A stretch of DNA of 64,000 bases from Reticulascus tulasneorum (Eukaryota; Ascomycota; Sordariomycetes; Glomerellales; Reticulascaceae), in assembly GCA_001557505.1 (NCBI GenBank), contig LSAX01000006.1:2046001-2110000 (forward strand), read 5' to 3'. A program made the position numbers and the translations under genes. Positions 45,101-57,550 of the stretch are shown in pieces. Under the pieces are notes generated by a model. The model did no database searches and was not told where the DNA came from. It saw only the letters and a list, made by a program, of their open reading frames with translations. Within the stretch, counting starts at the first letter, position 1. The number at the start of each line of letters is the position of its first letter.

Positions 45101-48100
45101 GTTCGAATGGTGCCCGGCTGCAGTTGGTGGTGGGAAGAATGGAGGCATTGGATGGCAAAGGCCCGCTGAGGTAAGTACCTTGCCTACCTTACTCAGGGCA
45201 TGTTAACTGGAACTTAACTGGAGCAGTGTTCGAAGGCTCTCCTTCCCAATGATCCTAATAAAGTCTGTAGGTAATAAGGAGTGGTAAGGTACCTTGGGTG
45301 ACGCATGTACAGAGCGTACAGTGCTTGTCCCCCGACCACTGTGCGGACGATGTCACTGCGGCGTGCATATTCTGCCTCTTGGCCCCGAGAATTCGTCGGG
45401 ACTCGGAATTTCAGGGAGTGACGATTTGGTCCCAGCTCGATCGGGTTCTTCGATTTCATCTTCTAGAACAGTATAAGCTGATCACCATGGCCAATGGGGA
45501 GCTTGCCCTCACACCCACCCCTTGTCCCACACTCCCCTGAAAGAATATCCGGGAAGGGCGAGAGGTGAACATGCAGTTGAAAATTTTCATTGCAGAGGCT
45601 GGATGGGACACCGAACTTTTGAGGGCACAGGTTACATACCATCCACGGCTACATACGTATTTTTGGTTCAGGTCGCCTAACCGCCGATCCACCACCATCC
45701 GCATCGGCGGCCCCCCCATGCCTCTTATTTCTTTCTTGCTGGGCTACCACCCCACCTCCTTCTTGCGCTCAGCTCCTGCATCGGGGGTGCTATGTAGCTG
45801 TCTTCCAATCTTCTCCCATACAATATCTCAGAAAATTTTCATCCCCACGATTAAAACCCCAGGAAGCACAGCCAATCTATTCTCATCGAGCTACTCCAAC
45901 TCGAACCCTCCATCATCGAACATAGCTCTGGAGGCTATCGTTGATCCCTGCAGCGCGAGTGCCGGAGTCGCAGGAGATCTTGCGGCTGGCACGCAGAGAT
46001 TGCAAGGCTTTTCGCCCACCTTCCGAGACTTCTTCATCCCCACGCGTGTCAACAACGAGTCTCGCTCCAAACGAGGCTTTCGTCTCCATCCAACACACAC
46101 GTCATGCTAGCTTCTTAGAGCATCACGTTCGCCACGGCATGAAATCAATCTGGTGAGCTGACAGCTTCAACAGCTTTAGCAGCAATATTCTTCTTGGCTC
46201 GCGGGATCCTCGATCAGCCCATCGATCATCAATTTGCCGATATCAAGACCACTAGCCCGCTACATACACTACATACATTACCGACCACCCGCTCTGTCCC
46301 TGTAGCCCGTGTCCCTTCGGTATGGCATGGACATCGTTTGTGAGCCGCACTCCGAGCTTCGCCAGCATCCTGGACTGGAGGAGAGTTCGCGGTCTTTGGC
46401 GATAATGCGGGCCACGACACCCTACATCGCAAAATATTTGTCCGGGGTCTGGTGCCAGATACAAACCAGACAAGCTTTAGAGTTGCTTGCTGCAAAGCAA
46501 TATGGCACAGCATCTTGACTGGCATCATGCCAGTCGTGCTCCAGACCTCCTCGATTGGCCTGCCAGTGCAGGCGAAAACTTTTTCTCCATGCTGCATCCC
46601 ACCCTGCAGTCGAGTTGACCCCCACACGTTGACAAGCTCCAATTTCATCACAAAAACACCCCATATCAGCCATGCAATCGCCTGCAACACCGATCTGGGC
46701 TGTTCAAGGCTGATTGACAACCCCAAGTTTTACTCCTGCGACTCCACTTGTTTCAATCGAAAAGAGAACACGGCTTCGCCGCGCTCGACCACCATCCCAC
46801 AGCTCAGCCAGTGAAAGAGGTGCTGATGCTGTGGCATGTCTCTACCTGTCGGTCTGATGGCGGCCACTAATACACGAGCCCACACAAAGACCAGGCATTC
46901 CTTCTACGTGTCAAGAGAAAAGTCTTCAACGAGGCTGCAGATCACTCTCCTGTCGACCTTGTCACCCAGCATCCATTGACGAGACGGTTGAGGCATCAGA
47001 TGACAGTCTGAATTTTCTCCTTGCCGCCTTCTGAATTTTCGACTGTTGGGTTATTTGCGTGTCAGCCCCTCCTTCAACGCTCAATTATTTTTGTTTTGCT
47101 CTGCTGGCCATGCCATTATCCAATCGTGTCATCGACATTACCATTTTTGGAGAGGCGCAAAGTTTGCCTGTCCTGCCATATCCAAGTAGTGTATATCCGT
47201 ATCTTGACTTAAGTTGCTGATCTGCATACGGGTGTCAGTACATCCTGCAAGATAGCTCCGTCCGCTTGGCTTTGGACTCGCTCGCACAGTATCATCGTGA
47301 TGACAACATGCATACATGTCCTGCCAGCAACTACGTTTAACAACGTATATCGGCATTCACAGTCTTACCCATTGACGTGGATGTTTTCGCTCCTGGCACA
47401 GATAAAATCACCCGTTGCTGGGCACCTGACTTCGAGCAGTCGTCTTGACTTTACATGAGAAGTCAGGAATCAGCTGTGGTAACATTACATAGTTGGGCAT
47501 ATCTCGGAGCACTGCTACCATGAATGGCATCATCTGTGGAAGATAGCAGGCCCTTACAATAGGATGGTCCATAGCCTGCCGAGACGTATGGCGCTAGGTA
47601 ATGACGCACACCTTGCCCCTCCGCGGGGCCTGATCGGTCATTTCCCAACCACTCGTGCATCGTTGGTATGGCATCGAGTCTTGTCTAGAGCGTCCTGGGC
47701 TTAATCTTCGGCCGACAATATCAGCCACTCATGTGCTGGCGCATAACAATCCGGCACAATGTCACATTGACTGCATGTCGTGATCGGAAGACTGCCCATG
47801 TCCGATATGGCTTTTACCCCATCCAAGAGCAACGGCAGCATGTCAAACATCTAATCGCAAAGCGCAAGTAATGCCAAGAAGATCATCAGCTATGTAACTA
47901 ATCTCGTGGGAACCATTTTGGGATGCCCTTTGATAATACGCGGGTGGGCAAAAGATGCAGTTTGAGGCGCTTCTAACCAGCGGCGCAAAGAAACAATAGA
48001 TCGTCTCGGAGCTAATTCCAATCTGCGGAGTAATACCACTACCAACAGATCAGCAATGAAGTCATAGCGTCGGCAACCGATGGAATGGGGGATCTCTTAT

Positions 48101-49306
48101 CGCGGATCTTGGAAAGATCACAACGCGGTTTGGCACCCGCATAGGTGTGGCCGGCAAGATTGATCAAGTCGTGACCATGCAGTGCTTGCGCTAGACTAGC
48201 AAGCAAAGGCAGGAGCCCGAGCCGCCAGCATCTGCAAGTCACGGCAGCCCGGATGCCACCTATAGTTTAGACTGACTTTTTCACCAGCTATCTGGTGAGA
48301 AGCAGCATACCAGATACAATGAGCGCCCGCCTTCTGGGTGAACCTGTTATGTAACATTCCTCTACACGAGTGATTGATTGTGTGCAGATAAGGATCGACT
48401 TATCACTACCTTAGGTGGATAAGGTCCATTGTACTTAAACCATAATAGATCTAGTTGTATCAACTCTTGGGGCACCAATTACCGCGGGCGGAATAAGATG
48501 CGCAGCGATACCACATAGACGATGTGACCCGATTTGATGGATAGCAAATGGCAGCAGCCTGTCGGCGCAGGTCGAAAGAGTTTGAGACCGTTGCGATGTT
48601 CATGGAGGTACCCCGCCTCTCACGGTTTCGATTCCTGTTAGTGTCCTGCTGGGCTGATCCGGGATGATAGCAAGAGAAATGGCAACATGATGAGGCTTGC
48701 TATCGTCACATCCAGGATGTGCCATAGCCTCTGGTCATGGTAATGATGCATGCTACCCGATTAGTGGAGCGACCAACCATAAACCACAATATCAAGACCT
48801 GTTAAAATCGACGACGTAAAGGTGTTGGTCCTTCGGGTACAGTCCGGCCCCACGTGTCCCGGCTGTCTCATATCCTCGGTATATCCACTCGCTGGGAGAG
48901 AGGGGGTTTGCTGGATCGGGGCGCGCACAACGGCGAATGCATGCCATTAACAGAATACGTACTCCGCCCTCCCACGGGCAGTAAGACTGTCCTTGTCACT
49001 GCCTCCAGACATTCAGCCTCACCCACTCGTATCAGTCGTGCCCATCACTCACACTGAGGCCGCTCCGACCCGCGGTCCTCATTGGAGAGAAATTTTGGCT
49101 GAAGCCAAGACAGTCAGCGTGCCGCACACTTCCACGCCGCTTACCGGCACCCTCCGACAACTTCCCTTCACCTCGGATCTCACCGCTCCACAGCGGAGGT
49201 CTACATCAGTTCAGGGTTCGACCTGCATTTCGCCGCAACCCTTGGAGGAAGTAGCGTCCATCGACCGACGGCCAGCCTTTGCTGCACTGCGTGCTTCGTT
49301 GGTAAC

Positions 49307-50543
49307 ATGTCTGACCACCGGCTAGGCTCGCATCTTGAGCCTCTGGCTGATCCCCGGTGTGAACTTCGTGTAGCAACCCGTGTCTCTTGGCCAAAAAGCT
49401 AATGCTCTTCCAGAAGGCCTGTCAACGTTGTATTTGTGGGAGCCGGCGCAGTTGGGTGCTTCTACGCCTCTCGCCTCCACCATGTATTTGCCCCCTTCCC
49501 ATGCCAGAATTGCTACGAAATTGGTGCTTTGGAGCTGACGAGTACAGCCAGCTCACAATGTCCACGTTTCTCTTGTCGCCAGGTCCAATTACTCGGCGAT
49601 TGCCAAACAGGGAGTGAATCTTAAGACCCATTCATTTGGTGATTTCGTCTTCACACCCCAAGCTGTGTATCCATCCATCACAGCAGCAGCGACTGCTCCG
49701 TCCAGCAGTCCCTCTACGTCACCAGGATCACGCTCGTGGGACTACATCGTTGTTACCACCAAAGCGCTGCCGGACCGGTCAGATGACTCGGCCACCATCG
49801 CTCCCCTTGTGGGACCAAGCTCTTGCATCGTTCTGATCCAAAATGGAGTGGGAGTCGAGGCGCCATTCCGCACACGGTTTCCTCGAACTCCGATTGTGAG
49901 CGCCGTGACGATCGTCAGCGCAGAGCAGACGACGCCGGGTACAGTGCGTCAGAATCGATGGACCAGAATCAGCCTCGGCCCACATACCGACGGCCTCGGA
50001 ACAGGGGACAAAGAAGTTGCGGCCAGAGGCACGCGGGCTGTTGAACAACTGGGTTTATGGTGGGGTCCGGGATACGGGGGTATTCGCGACGTGGAGCCGC
50101 ACGACGAGATTGGTCTCCAAACTGTGCGGTGGCACAAACTTTGCATCAACGCAGCCTTCAATCCAAGTGCGGTGCTGAGTGGAGGACGGGGCAACGCCGA
50201 CATGGCATCTGATCCAGAGCTGCGGGAGCATTTGCTAGGCGTCATGCGCGAGATCAGGGATGCCGTTCCAAGAATTCTCGGCCGGGCGTTTCCTGAAGAT
50301 CTGGCAACGCCCGAGAGGATCATGCGCAGCACGGAACGAAACGCTGGGGCACGCCCAAGCATGCTATTGGACTGGGAGGCCAAGCGACCTTTGGAACTTG
50401 AAGTCATCTTGGGTAACCCCGTACGAATTGCACGGGCGCAAGGGGTAGAATTACCCAGACTGCAGAGCCTGTATGCGCTTTTGAGAAGCGCTCAGCGGGT
50501 GCGAGAGGAGGCTACAGGAAAGAAACGGGAGAAAAAGCTGTAA
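49307..50543 (+). CDS. Ketopantoate reductase family protein (PanE/ApbA)
   Basis: Three exons: 49307-49356, 49414-49483 and 49548-50543; 1116 bp, 371 aa. The family reduces 2-dehydropantoate to pantoate with NADPH, a step toward coenzyme A. The N-terminal Rossmann motif is VVFVGAGAVGCFYASRL. It is followed by HNVHVSLVARSNYSAI after intron 2 and by the IQNGVGVEAPFR block. The C-terminal domain has the catalytic-lysine signature RWHKLCINAAFNPSAVLSGG. The chain ends in a basic tail (GKKREKKL). Introns 2 and 1 fit phase; intron 1 has an AGCTAAT branch site and is needed to bypass an in-frame TAA. Many fungi carry several PanE-like paralogues, so true pantothenate function is not assured. The short MSDHRLGSHLEP start is inferred from phase alone. 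Confidence 0.88.
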
Positions 50544-53090
50544 AGCCCATGGGTTGGCGCTCAAGATGTTGGGACCACGCTTCTCAGCATCTTCTTCTTA
50601 CCACTGCCAGAGCTCGGATCAACAAAGTAGGGATCTCATGTCTGGTCCCGAAACTAGAAAGAACTAAGTGACAACAACTGCGGTAATGGAAGCTTGCCAG
50701 TAGACAGATTTATAACAACCGTCACTGTTCGAGAAATCGTAGCTATGTAGGTAAGACTCGTCAGATAGAATGCATATCTTAGCGCCGAAGAGACCCAAGC
50801 AGACATTTCCATTGTGAAGTCCGTCTATCTGCATAGCAGCCAGGACCAAGACATAGACAGCGGGGGAGAAACAGCAACGCAGTTCTCGCATCTCAAAATA
50901 TCTCCGCCATGTGGCCAGTCTACGACCGTAGTCACATATAATGCTTGGAGGATGACGAGCTTCGGTACTTTGTACCAGAGGTAAGCCCAGCCTTTGACGT
51001 TGAGGCGCTGTGGCGTCGTTGAGGCGCCCAAGTCCGGAATTCAGGTACATAATAATTACAGACTACCGGTGGGCTATTCTGGATAACAATTGGCGGCCGA
51101 TTTTTACGTGCATAACGCACGAACCAGTATGACGACATGAGTCGCGACCCAGAGCTTTATCTTATCATCAGGCGTGCATATGCACATATGTACAGTGCTG
51201 TAGTCGGTATGTACATACGATGCAGACGTCTGCATGTATGGACAAGACCTAGTTGTAAACAGAGCCTTTCCCTCTATCCTGAGTTTGGCTCACCCACTAG
51301 TTACGATATGCGAGAGGGATGCTGACTTGTCACGAGTGGTCTAAACGCTCAGGTGGGGTTTCCGTCGATCGCATTGTAGACCCGCAAGATGTGGGTGGCA
51401 GTGCAGATCCTGCTCTGTTCCCAGCGCATGGGAATTGCAAGAAAGAGGAGACTCGAAAGATGGAGTTTAAGCCGGCAAAGGTACCGTAAACTACATACAC
51501 TATAGTCATCGATGGGGCGTATACGGTGGCTGAGAACCTTAACCATGGTAGGTGTTTGGAAGGCCTTGGCAAATAGAATAAAGACGTCCTCTTCGCTCTC
51601 GTGGAGCTCAGTTGTAGAATGCAAAGGCAGGGCATCTTCTCAATATGATCCGCTGCAGAAACGTTCAACTCTCACCTGCTGCAAGCCGTCGAGATGTAGG
51701 ATTTCTGTAGCCTGGGCTCTATCGGGGTGTGAGTAACTCATCTGCATATCAAGGCTGCTTGACCAGTCAACTATCAAGATGTTGATGGGCAGAACTGAAA
51801 CATATTGCCCTGTTGCCCTCAAGATCATGTGGGATGGAGAGATGGTGGGTAGTTTGGAAGCCGTTGCAGGACGTGCTCTTCATATAACGTGGCGACCAAA
51901 CTGTAATTATTCTAATAATCTCCCCTCATTATTACTGCAAACTAAGGTACCTTAGATGGACGTTCCCACCCGGGGGCGGTTTCGTTGCGAGTCATGTACC
52001 CCTAGTACAGCGTCATGACCATTTTGGCCGGGAAGCATGGTAAATTAAGCCCATGGCCGAAATCAACGACGTCGACTAGCTACTTGAACCATCCCATCTG
52101 GCCAACCGAGTCTTCGTTGATGCCGACCTAATACCTTAGCACTAATAATCCCCTACTGTATGTAGCAGGTAAGCACGCAGTGGCACGCAAGGTACCTAGG
52201 TAAAAGACGTCAGGTAGGTAGGTGTCGTGGAGTTGCTCCACTGCAATTGCCATATCATTGTTTGGGGGGAGGCCTTTTTCGCCACTCTGTCTTTCCCTCT
52301 CCCTCTCTCTCGCGCGCGCCCTCTCTTTTCAATATCATCATCATCGACCGGATCAACCTAAGTTGTTTTGACGCCAAGTTTGGTCAGGGTTTTTTTTTTG
52401 TTTGGGTTACTTTGCTTTGCTTTGCGAGCTCGTCGTCTTCTATACCCACCCAAACTGCTCAATGCTGCCTCTGTATTCGTACCTATCTCGAGTTCCCCCT
52501 TGCACATCTCCCCGTCGTCTTTTACCTTCCATTTCTCCCGCATAACCCCGAACTTCGTTCCTTTCCTTGCAAGCCAATGAAGGGCAGGTGGCCGATGATC
52601 GACACGCTGCATCGTTAAAAAAATAGCGATCTTCACAGGCTTCATCTCCCTGATTGACTGCCATCGTAGTTGGATCCCACTCGACGCCTCCAGACCGCAA
52701 CCCCCTCCCCCCCCCCACCTTTCTTCCTCCCGCAGTCACTCAAAATCCCATCCAGACCACGCCCCGGCTGCACACGCCGCTGTGCTCTAGCTACGTCCAA
52801 CCTTGACACCACATAGCGACAACCCACGATTGCGACGACGATCTCACAGAAAATCACGACGACAACAACAGCATCGGCTGGCCAGTACCGCATAGTCTCT
52901 TCTGTGCATGCTCAATCGAGCTTGGCCCAGTGACTGCCACGCATACATACAATCAGTGTGCGTCTCGTCGGGGATTACCCTCGAGAAATGTTCCACGAGC
53001 CTCACGAGCTTCGCCGCACCACTACACAACTATAAAAGAAATAGAAGAGAGACTTTCAGGTCGCGCGTATCGTGGTGGGGGGGGGGGGAA
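50544..53090. other. Intergenic, PanE-like gene to phytochrome
   Basis: About 2.5 kb. It includes a 14-bp palindrome CTAAGGTACCTTAG (51942-51955), TACCTAGGTA motifs near 52190-52220, a T run near 52390, and a long CT-rich stretch (52270-52740) that is the likely phytochrome leader. Minus-strand frames between 50665 and 51830 look weakly protein-like but match nothing I know. Confidence 0.5.
53077..53088. repeat. G12 homopolymer directly before phytochrome ATG
   Basis: Twelve G residues end two bases before the start codon at 53091. The frame is also open through the tract from an upstream ATG at 52908, so tract length would matter for a longer form. Confidence 0.95.
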
Positions 53091-56000
53091 ATGGACGTAC
53101 AGGCCGATGGCCAACCGCCAAATCCGCCTTCCGAGCAGGAGAAGCCCTCCACATCCAGGGCGACTCACGCACAACCTAGTCGAACAAGAGCCGCCGACCC
53201 GAGCTGCGCATCCTCGTGGAGTACCAGTTCGGATCGGCAGCTTGGCCACAACATCAGCCCAGATACCTCCGACCGGGTCTACCCCATTCGTTCCGCCGTT
53301 AGTGTTGATCCGACGCCTAGAGCATCCGAATACCACGGATACTTTCCTCGTCTCCCCGACCATGGCCAATATTCAGCGAATCGCCCACGGAATCCTCGCC
53401 TGGATGCCAATACTACGGATTCGGGCATGAGGCGGACTGACTCCTTACCACAGCCTAACTCATCTGCCGTTGCCGCACCTAGTGATTTGACCTCAAGAGC
53501 CCGGCGACAAAACACTGTTAGCGGACCACTGTCGAGCGTGCAGGCAGACGCTGTGCGGCATTCAACCTCGTTTCCGCTTCCAATCCTCACGGACGCAGGG
53601 TCTGAATCAGAACCAGATGCTTTGGCTGCGGAAGAGAGCGCGTCTGGGAGTCGGCGAGGCGCTTCGGATTGGCAGCAACCACCGAGCGATGCAGGGTTGG
53701 ACTCTCACATCACCACACGATTCAAGCATGCCTTGACCGACGAAGGGCATGTTGTCATAACCGGCAGGGATGGAGTCCTCCAACGATGTGAAGATGAGCC
53801 GATCCATACGCCCGGCGCAATACAGGGGTTTGGCCTGATGCTGGCAATCCGGGAGGAACCAGACGGTCGCTTTACGGTACGACATGCCAGCGAGAATTCG
53901 GAAAGGCTCATTGGATACCGACCCCAGCAACTATTTCGCCTTGCCAACTTCTTGGACATTCTAACGGACGAGCAACAAGACAACCTGCTCGATCATATTG
54001 ATTTCATCCGTGATGAGGATTCAGACCCCTCTCAAAATGGACCCGAAGTATTCAGCTTATCTGTCCGAGCACCGAAGAGGAAAACTGTCAAGCTCTGGTG
54101 CGCTATCCATATCAACGCTGCGCACCCGGAACTGGTCATTTGTGAATTTGAGTTGGACGATGATCATCAATACCCTATGCGCCCGCCTGATGAACAAACC
54201 CCAGATATTCCGGAGGACACTCTACAGTCCGATCCTACACTCGAAGAGCTTACCGAAAGTACGGAAATACTGAGCAAGCCGCTGAGAGTGCTGAGGAGCG
54301 CTAGGAAACGAAGGGGAGAGGCTGGCGCTATGCAGGTTTTTGACATCATGTCCCAAGTTCAAGATCAGCTTGCATCGGCACCGAATTTGGAAGTCTTCTT
54401 GAAGATACTCGTGGGGATTGTGAAAGAGCTTACTGGCTTCCACAGAGTCATGGTATATCAGTTCGATTCCTCCTTCAACGGCAAAGTTGTCACAGAACTT
54501 GTTGACACCACCCATACCCGGGATCTATACAAAGGACTCCACTTCCCAGCATCTGATATTCCCCGCCAAGCACGCGATTTGTACAAACTCAACAAGGTCC
54601 GTCTGCTTTACGACAGGGATCTCGAGACGGCGAGACTGGTCTGCCGCTCCAAGGAGGATCTGGAAGTGCCCCTGGATATGAGTCATGCCTATCTCCGAGC
54701 CATGTCACCCATCCACCTGAAGTACCTGGCCAACATGGCCGTTCGGTCGTCCATGTCAATTTCCATCAACGCTTTCAATGAGCTTTGGGGATTGATTGCG
54801 TGCCATTCTTACGGGTCACAAGGCATGCGCGTATCCTTTCCTATCCGAAAAATGTGCCGCCTAGTCGGTGATACGGCCTCCAGAACTATTGAGAGATTGT
54901 CGTACGCCTCTAGACTACAGGCCCGGAAGCTGATCAACACCGCGCCCACGGATAAGAACCCATCAGGCTATATCATTGCGTCATCTGACGATTTGTTAAG
55001 ACTCTTTGACGCAGATTTTGGCTTGCTGTCGATTCAAGGAGAGACCAAAATCCTGGGCAAGATTGATCAGGCTCAAGAAGCCCTAGCCATGCTAGAATAT
55101 CTCCGCATGCGTAAGATCACATCCGTGATCACCTCTCAAGATATCCGAGATGATTTTCGCGATTTACGATACCTCCCCGGGTTTATTGTTATTGCTGGTC
55201 TATTATACGTTCCTCTCAGTGTCGGCGGCAGCGATTTCATCGTGTTCTTCCGCAAGGGCCAAGTTAAAGATGTCAAATGGGCCGGGAATCCCTATGACAA
55301 GATGATTCGGGAAGGAACTGCCCAATTTCTTGAACCCAGAAAGAGCTTTAAGACATGGCATGAAACTGTGGTTGGGAAATGCCGGGATTGGTCTGAGGAA
55401 CAAGTCGAGACGGCAGCGGTACTCTGCTTAGTCTACGGTAGGAATTCTTCTGATCTGTGATTGTTTGACAGTGGCTGATCCTATGCATCGCACAGGGAAG
55501 TTTATCGAGGTCTGGCGACAGAAGGAAGCAGCCCTTCAGAGCAGCCGTCTGACACGACTGCTGCTCGCGAACTCTGCGCATGAGGTTCGGACTCCGCTCA
55601 ATGCCATAATCAACTACCTCGAGATCGCCCTAGAAGGCACTTTGGATCAAGAGACGAGAGACAACTTGGCTAAGTCCCACTCCGCATCCAAGTCGCTCAT
55701 TTATGTGATCAATGATCTACTCGACCTGACCAAAACGGAAGAGGGTCAAAATCTGGTGAAAGACGACATCTTTGACCTTTCGGCTTGTATCCGCGAGGCG
55801 ACAGATCCATTTGTGGCCGACGCCCGGAGGAAAGATATTCAGTATGAGGTGATAGAACACCCTGGTCTGCCGCGGTACGTCCTTGGGGATAGTCGCCGGC
55901 TCAGACAGGCAGTATCCAATGTCACGGCAAACGCGGTTCAACACACGATTACTGGGTCTGTTAAGGTGGAGTTGTATGTTGCCGAAATCATGGAACGTCG

Positions 56001-57550
56001 AGTCCGCGTAGAGATCGTTGTCCAGGATACCGGGAAAGGAATGAGCTCCAAGGAGCTTGATACACTCTTCCGAGATTTGGAACAAGTCACTACTGACTCC
56101 GACGAACGGGGTTTCTCTGCGCAGGATGGTGACAGGCCAGTGGATGGCCGTATCCTGGGTTTGGGCCTTGCAATGGTTGCAAGGATTGTGCGGAATATGG
56201 ACGGCCAGCTGCGTCTGAAGTCGAAAGAGCAAGTCGGATCGAGATTCACCATTCAGCTACCATTTGATATCCCCGAAGATTCACCGGAAGCCCCTGGAGA
56301 CCCAAACGTGGATCCGCAATCAACCACAGCATCCAGCCTGGCCACTATTGTGACGTCAATTCCACCAGACATTACTGGCGAAATAACTCTTGTCGACCGT
56401 GGTAGCGTGCTAGAAAAAGATGAAGGCGCTGGTGAGCAGGCTCAGCAGGCTGAGATCATGAGCATGGATAGCTCAAGGAGTGTCGCTAGCAGGGCCAGCC
56501 AGAGGAGTATCCACAGTACGCGGAGTGATGCCGATCGGTTGATCGATGCGATTCAGACTCCACTATCCCTAGGCGATGTAGTGGGAACAGAATCGCCGGG
56601 CGGCAAACGCAAGAATTCGAGGGAGAAAGCCACTCATTCCACGCTCGCAGGACCCTCCGGTACTACAATGGGCCAGTCCACCAACCCAGCAGCCGCAAGC
56701 CGAAGGAACCGATCCCCTACTGGGAAAGCTGTCATGCCATCAGAGGAGGTCGGGTACACGTCAGTCGTGGATACCAAAACCCCTCTTCGACCTATAAAGA
56801 TACCAGACGAGTATTTTGATCAATCTACGCGGTCTCCACAGGCGGAGACTTCGCGTGTCTTGTTTGAGATTACAGATCGCGCTACGGATGCGTCTATGTC
56901 AGAGTCTGGAACTGCAGCAAGCGTAACATCGGCCACAGAAAGGACTAGACTGCGCGTTCTTGTGGCGGAGGATGACCCGATCAATATGAAAATACTTCGT
57001 AAGCGGCTGGAGAAGGCAGGGCACGACGTTTGCCACACTTTGAACGGAGAAGAGTGTGCCACCGTCTACGGTGAGCATTCCAAGTCCTTCGACATCGTCT
57101 TGATGGACATGCAGGTGGGTGACATACATTTCTCCCTTCCCATGATATCTCGTGACTCTCGCTAACTTATTTCTTTCTCAGATGCCAATAGTAGATGGTC
57201 TTACGAGCACCAAGATGATACGGGCCTCGGAACAATCCGATAGTCATGGTGGGCATTCTCCCTTGGCACTTCACAATGGCAGGATCCCCATCTTTGCCGT
57301 GTCTGCGTCCTTAGTAGAGCGAGAGAAGGTTACCTACATTAGCGCCGGCTTTGATGGCTGGATCCTCAAACCCATCGATTTCAAACGGCTCACTACCTTG
57401 CTTCATGGCAGCGTTGATGATGAAATTCGGGCTCAATGCCTGTACACTCCCGGACAGTGGGAGAAAGGTGGATGGTTTGGTCCTAGATCTGAACATCATG
57501 ACCAAGAAACGCCACAAGTGACACCGAAGATATCAGAGAATGAGCAATAG
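53091..57550 (+). CDS. fphA: Fungal phytochrome (red-light sensor hybrid histidine kinase)
   Basis: Three exons: 53091-55437, 55496-57114 and 57182-57550; 4335 bp, 1444 aa. Red/far-red photoreceptor controlling development and stress genes. Domain order: disordered N-terminus (1-210); PAS with the bilin-attachment Cys233 (CEDEPIHTPGAIQGFG); GAF at about 400-580 (FPASDIPRQARDLY); PHY at about 590-780 with the tongue motif EPRKSF; histidine kinase with H811 (NSAHEVRTPLNAI), the N-box TANAVQHT, DTGKGM and GLGLAM; a Ser-rich linker; and a receiver with acidic pair EDD, phospho-acceptor D1320 (VLMDMQMP) and KPID. Intron 2 falls right after the phospho-acceptor block. All catalytic and chromophore residues are intact. 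I chose ATG 53091 because the frame upstream reads like leader; ATG 52908 would add 61 residues. It is convergent with the ABC transporter. Confidence 0.96.

Larger units (their letters stand above)
39446..49306. other. 9.9-kb stretch without recognisable protein gene
   Basis: Both strands and plausible splice joins were read; no family was recognised. The longest frames (185 codons or fewer) look compositional. The first 3 kb carry dense simple repeats. Around 45700-46300 the plus strand is CT-rich and leader-like, as if a transcript starts there, yet no coding sequence follows for 3 kb. From about 48900 it becomes the promoter and leader of the ketopantoate reductase gene. Long regulatory spacers, long non-coding RNAs, or a gene too divergent or intron-broken to see are all possible. 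Confidence 0.55.

Noticed and set aside
45565..46110. 181-codon plus-strand frame in the gene desert
   Set aside because: Ser/Pro/Thr-rich as expected when a CT-rich leader is translated; no motif.
47291..47435. GTGATGA followed by CTGA, considered as a C/D snoRNA
   Set aside because: Boxes are about 130 nt apart, there is no terminal stem and no rRNA-like guide before the CTGA.
48601..48660. tRNA-like T-arm sequence (GGTTTCGATTCC)
   Set aside because: No pairing T stem, anticodon arm or acceptor stem could be assembled around it.
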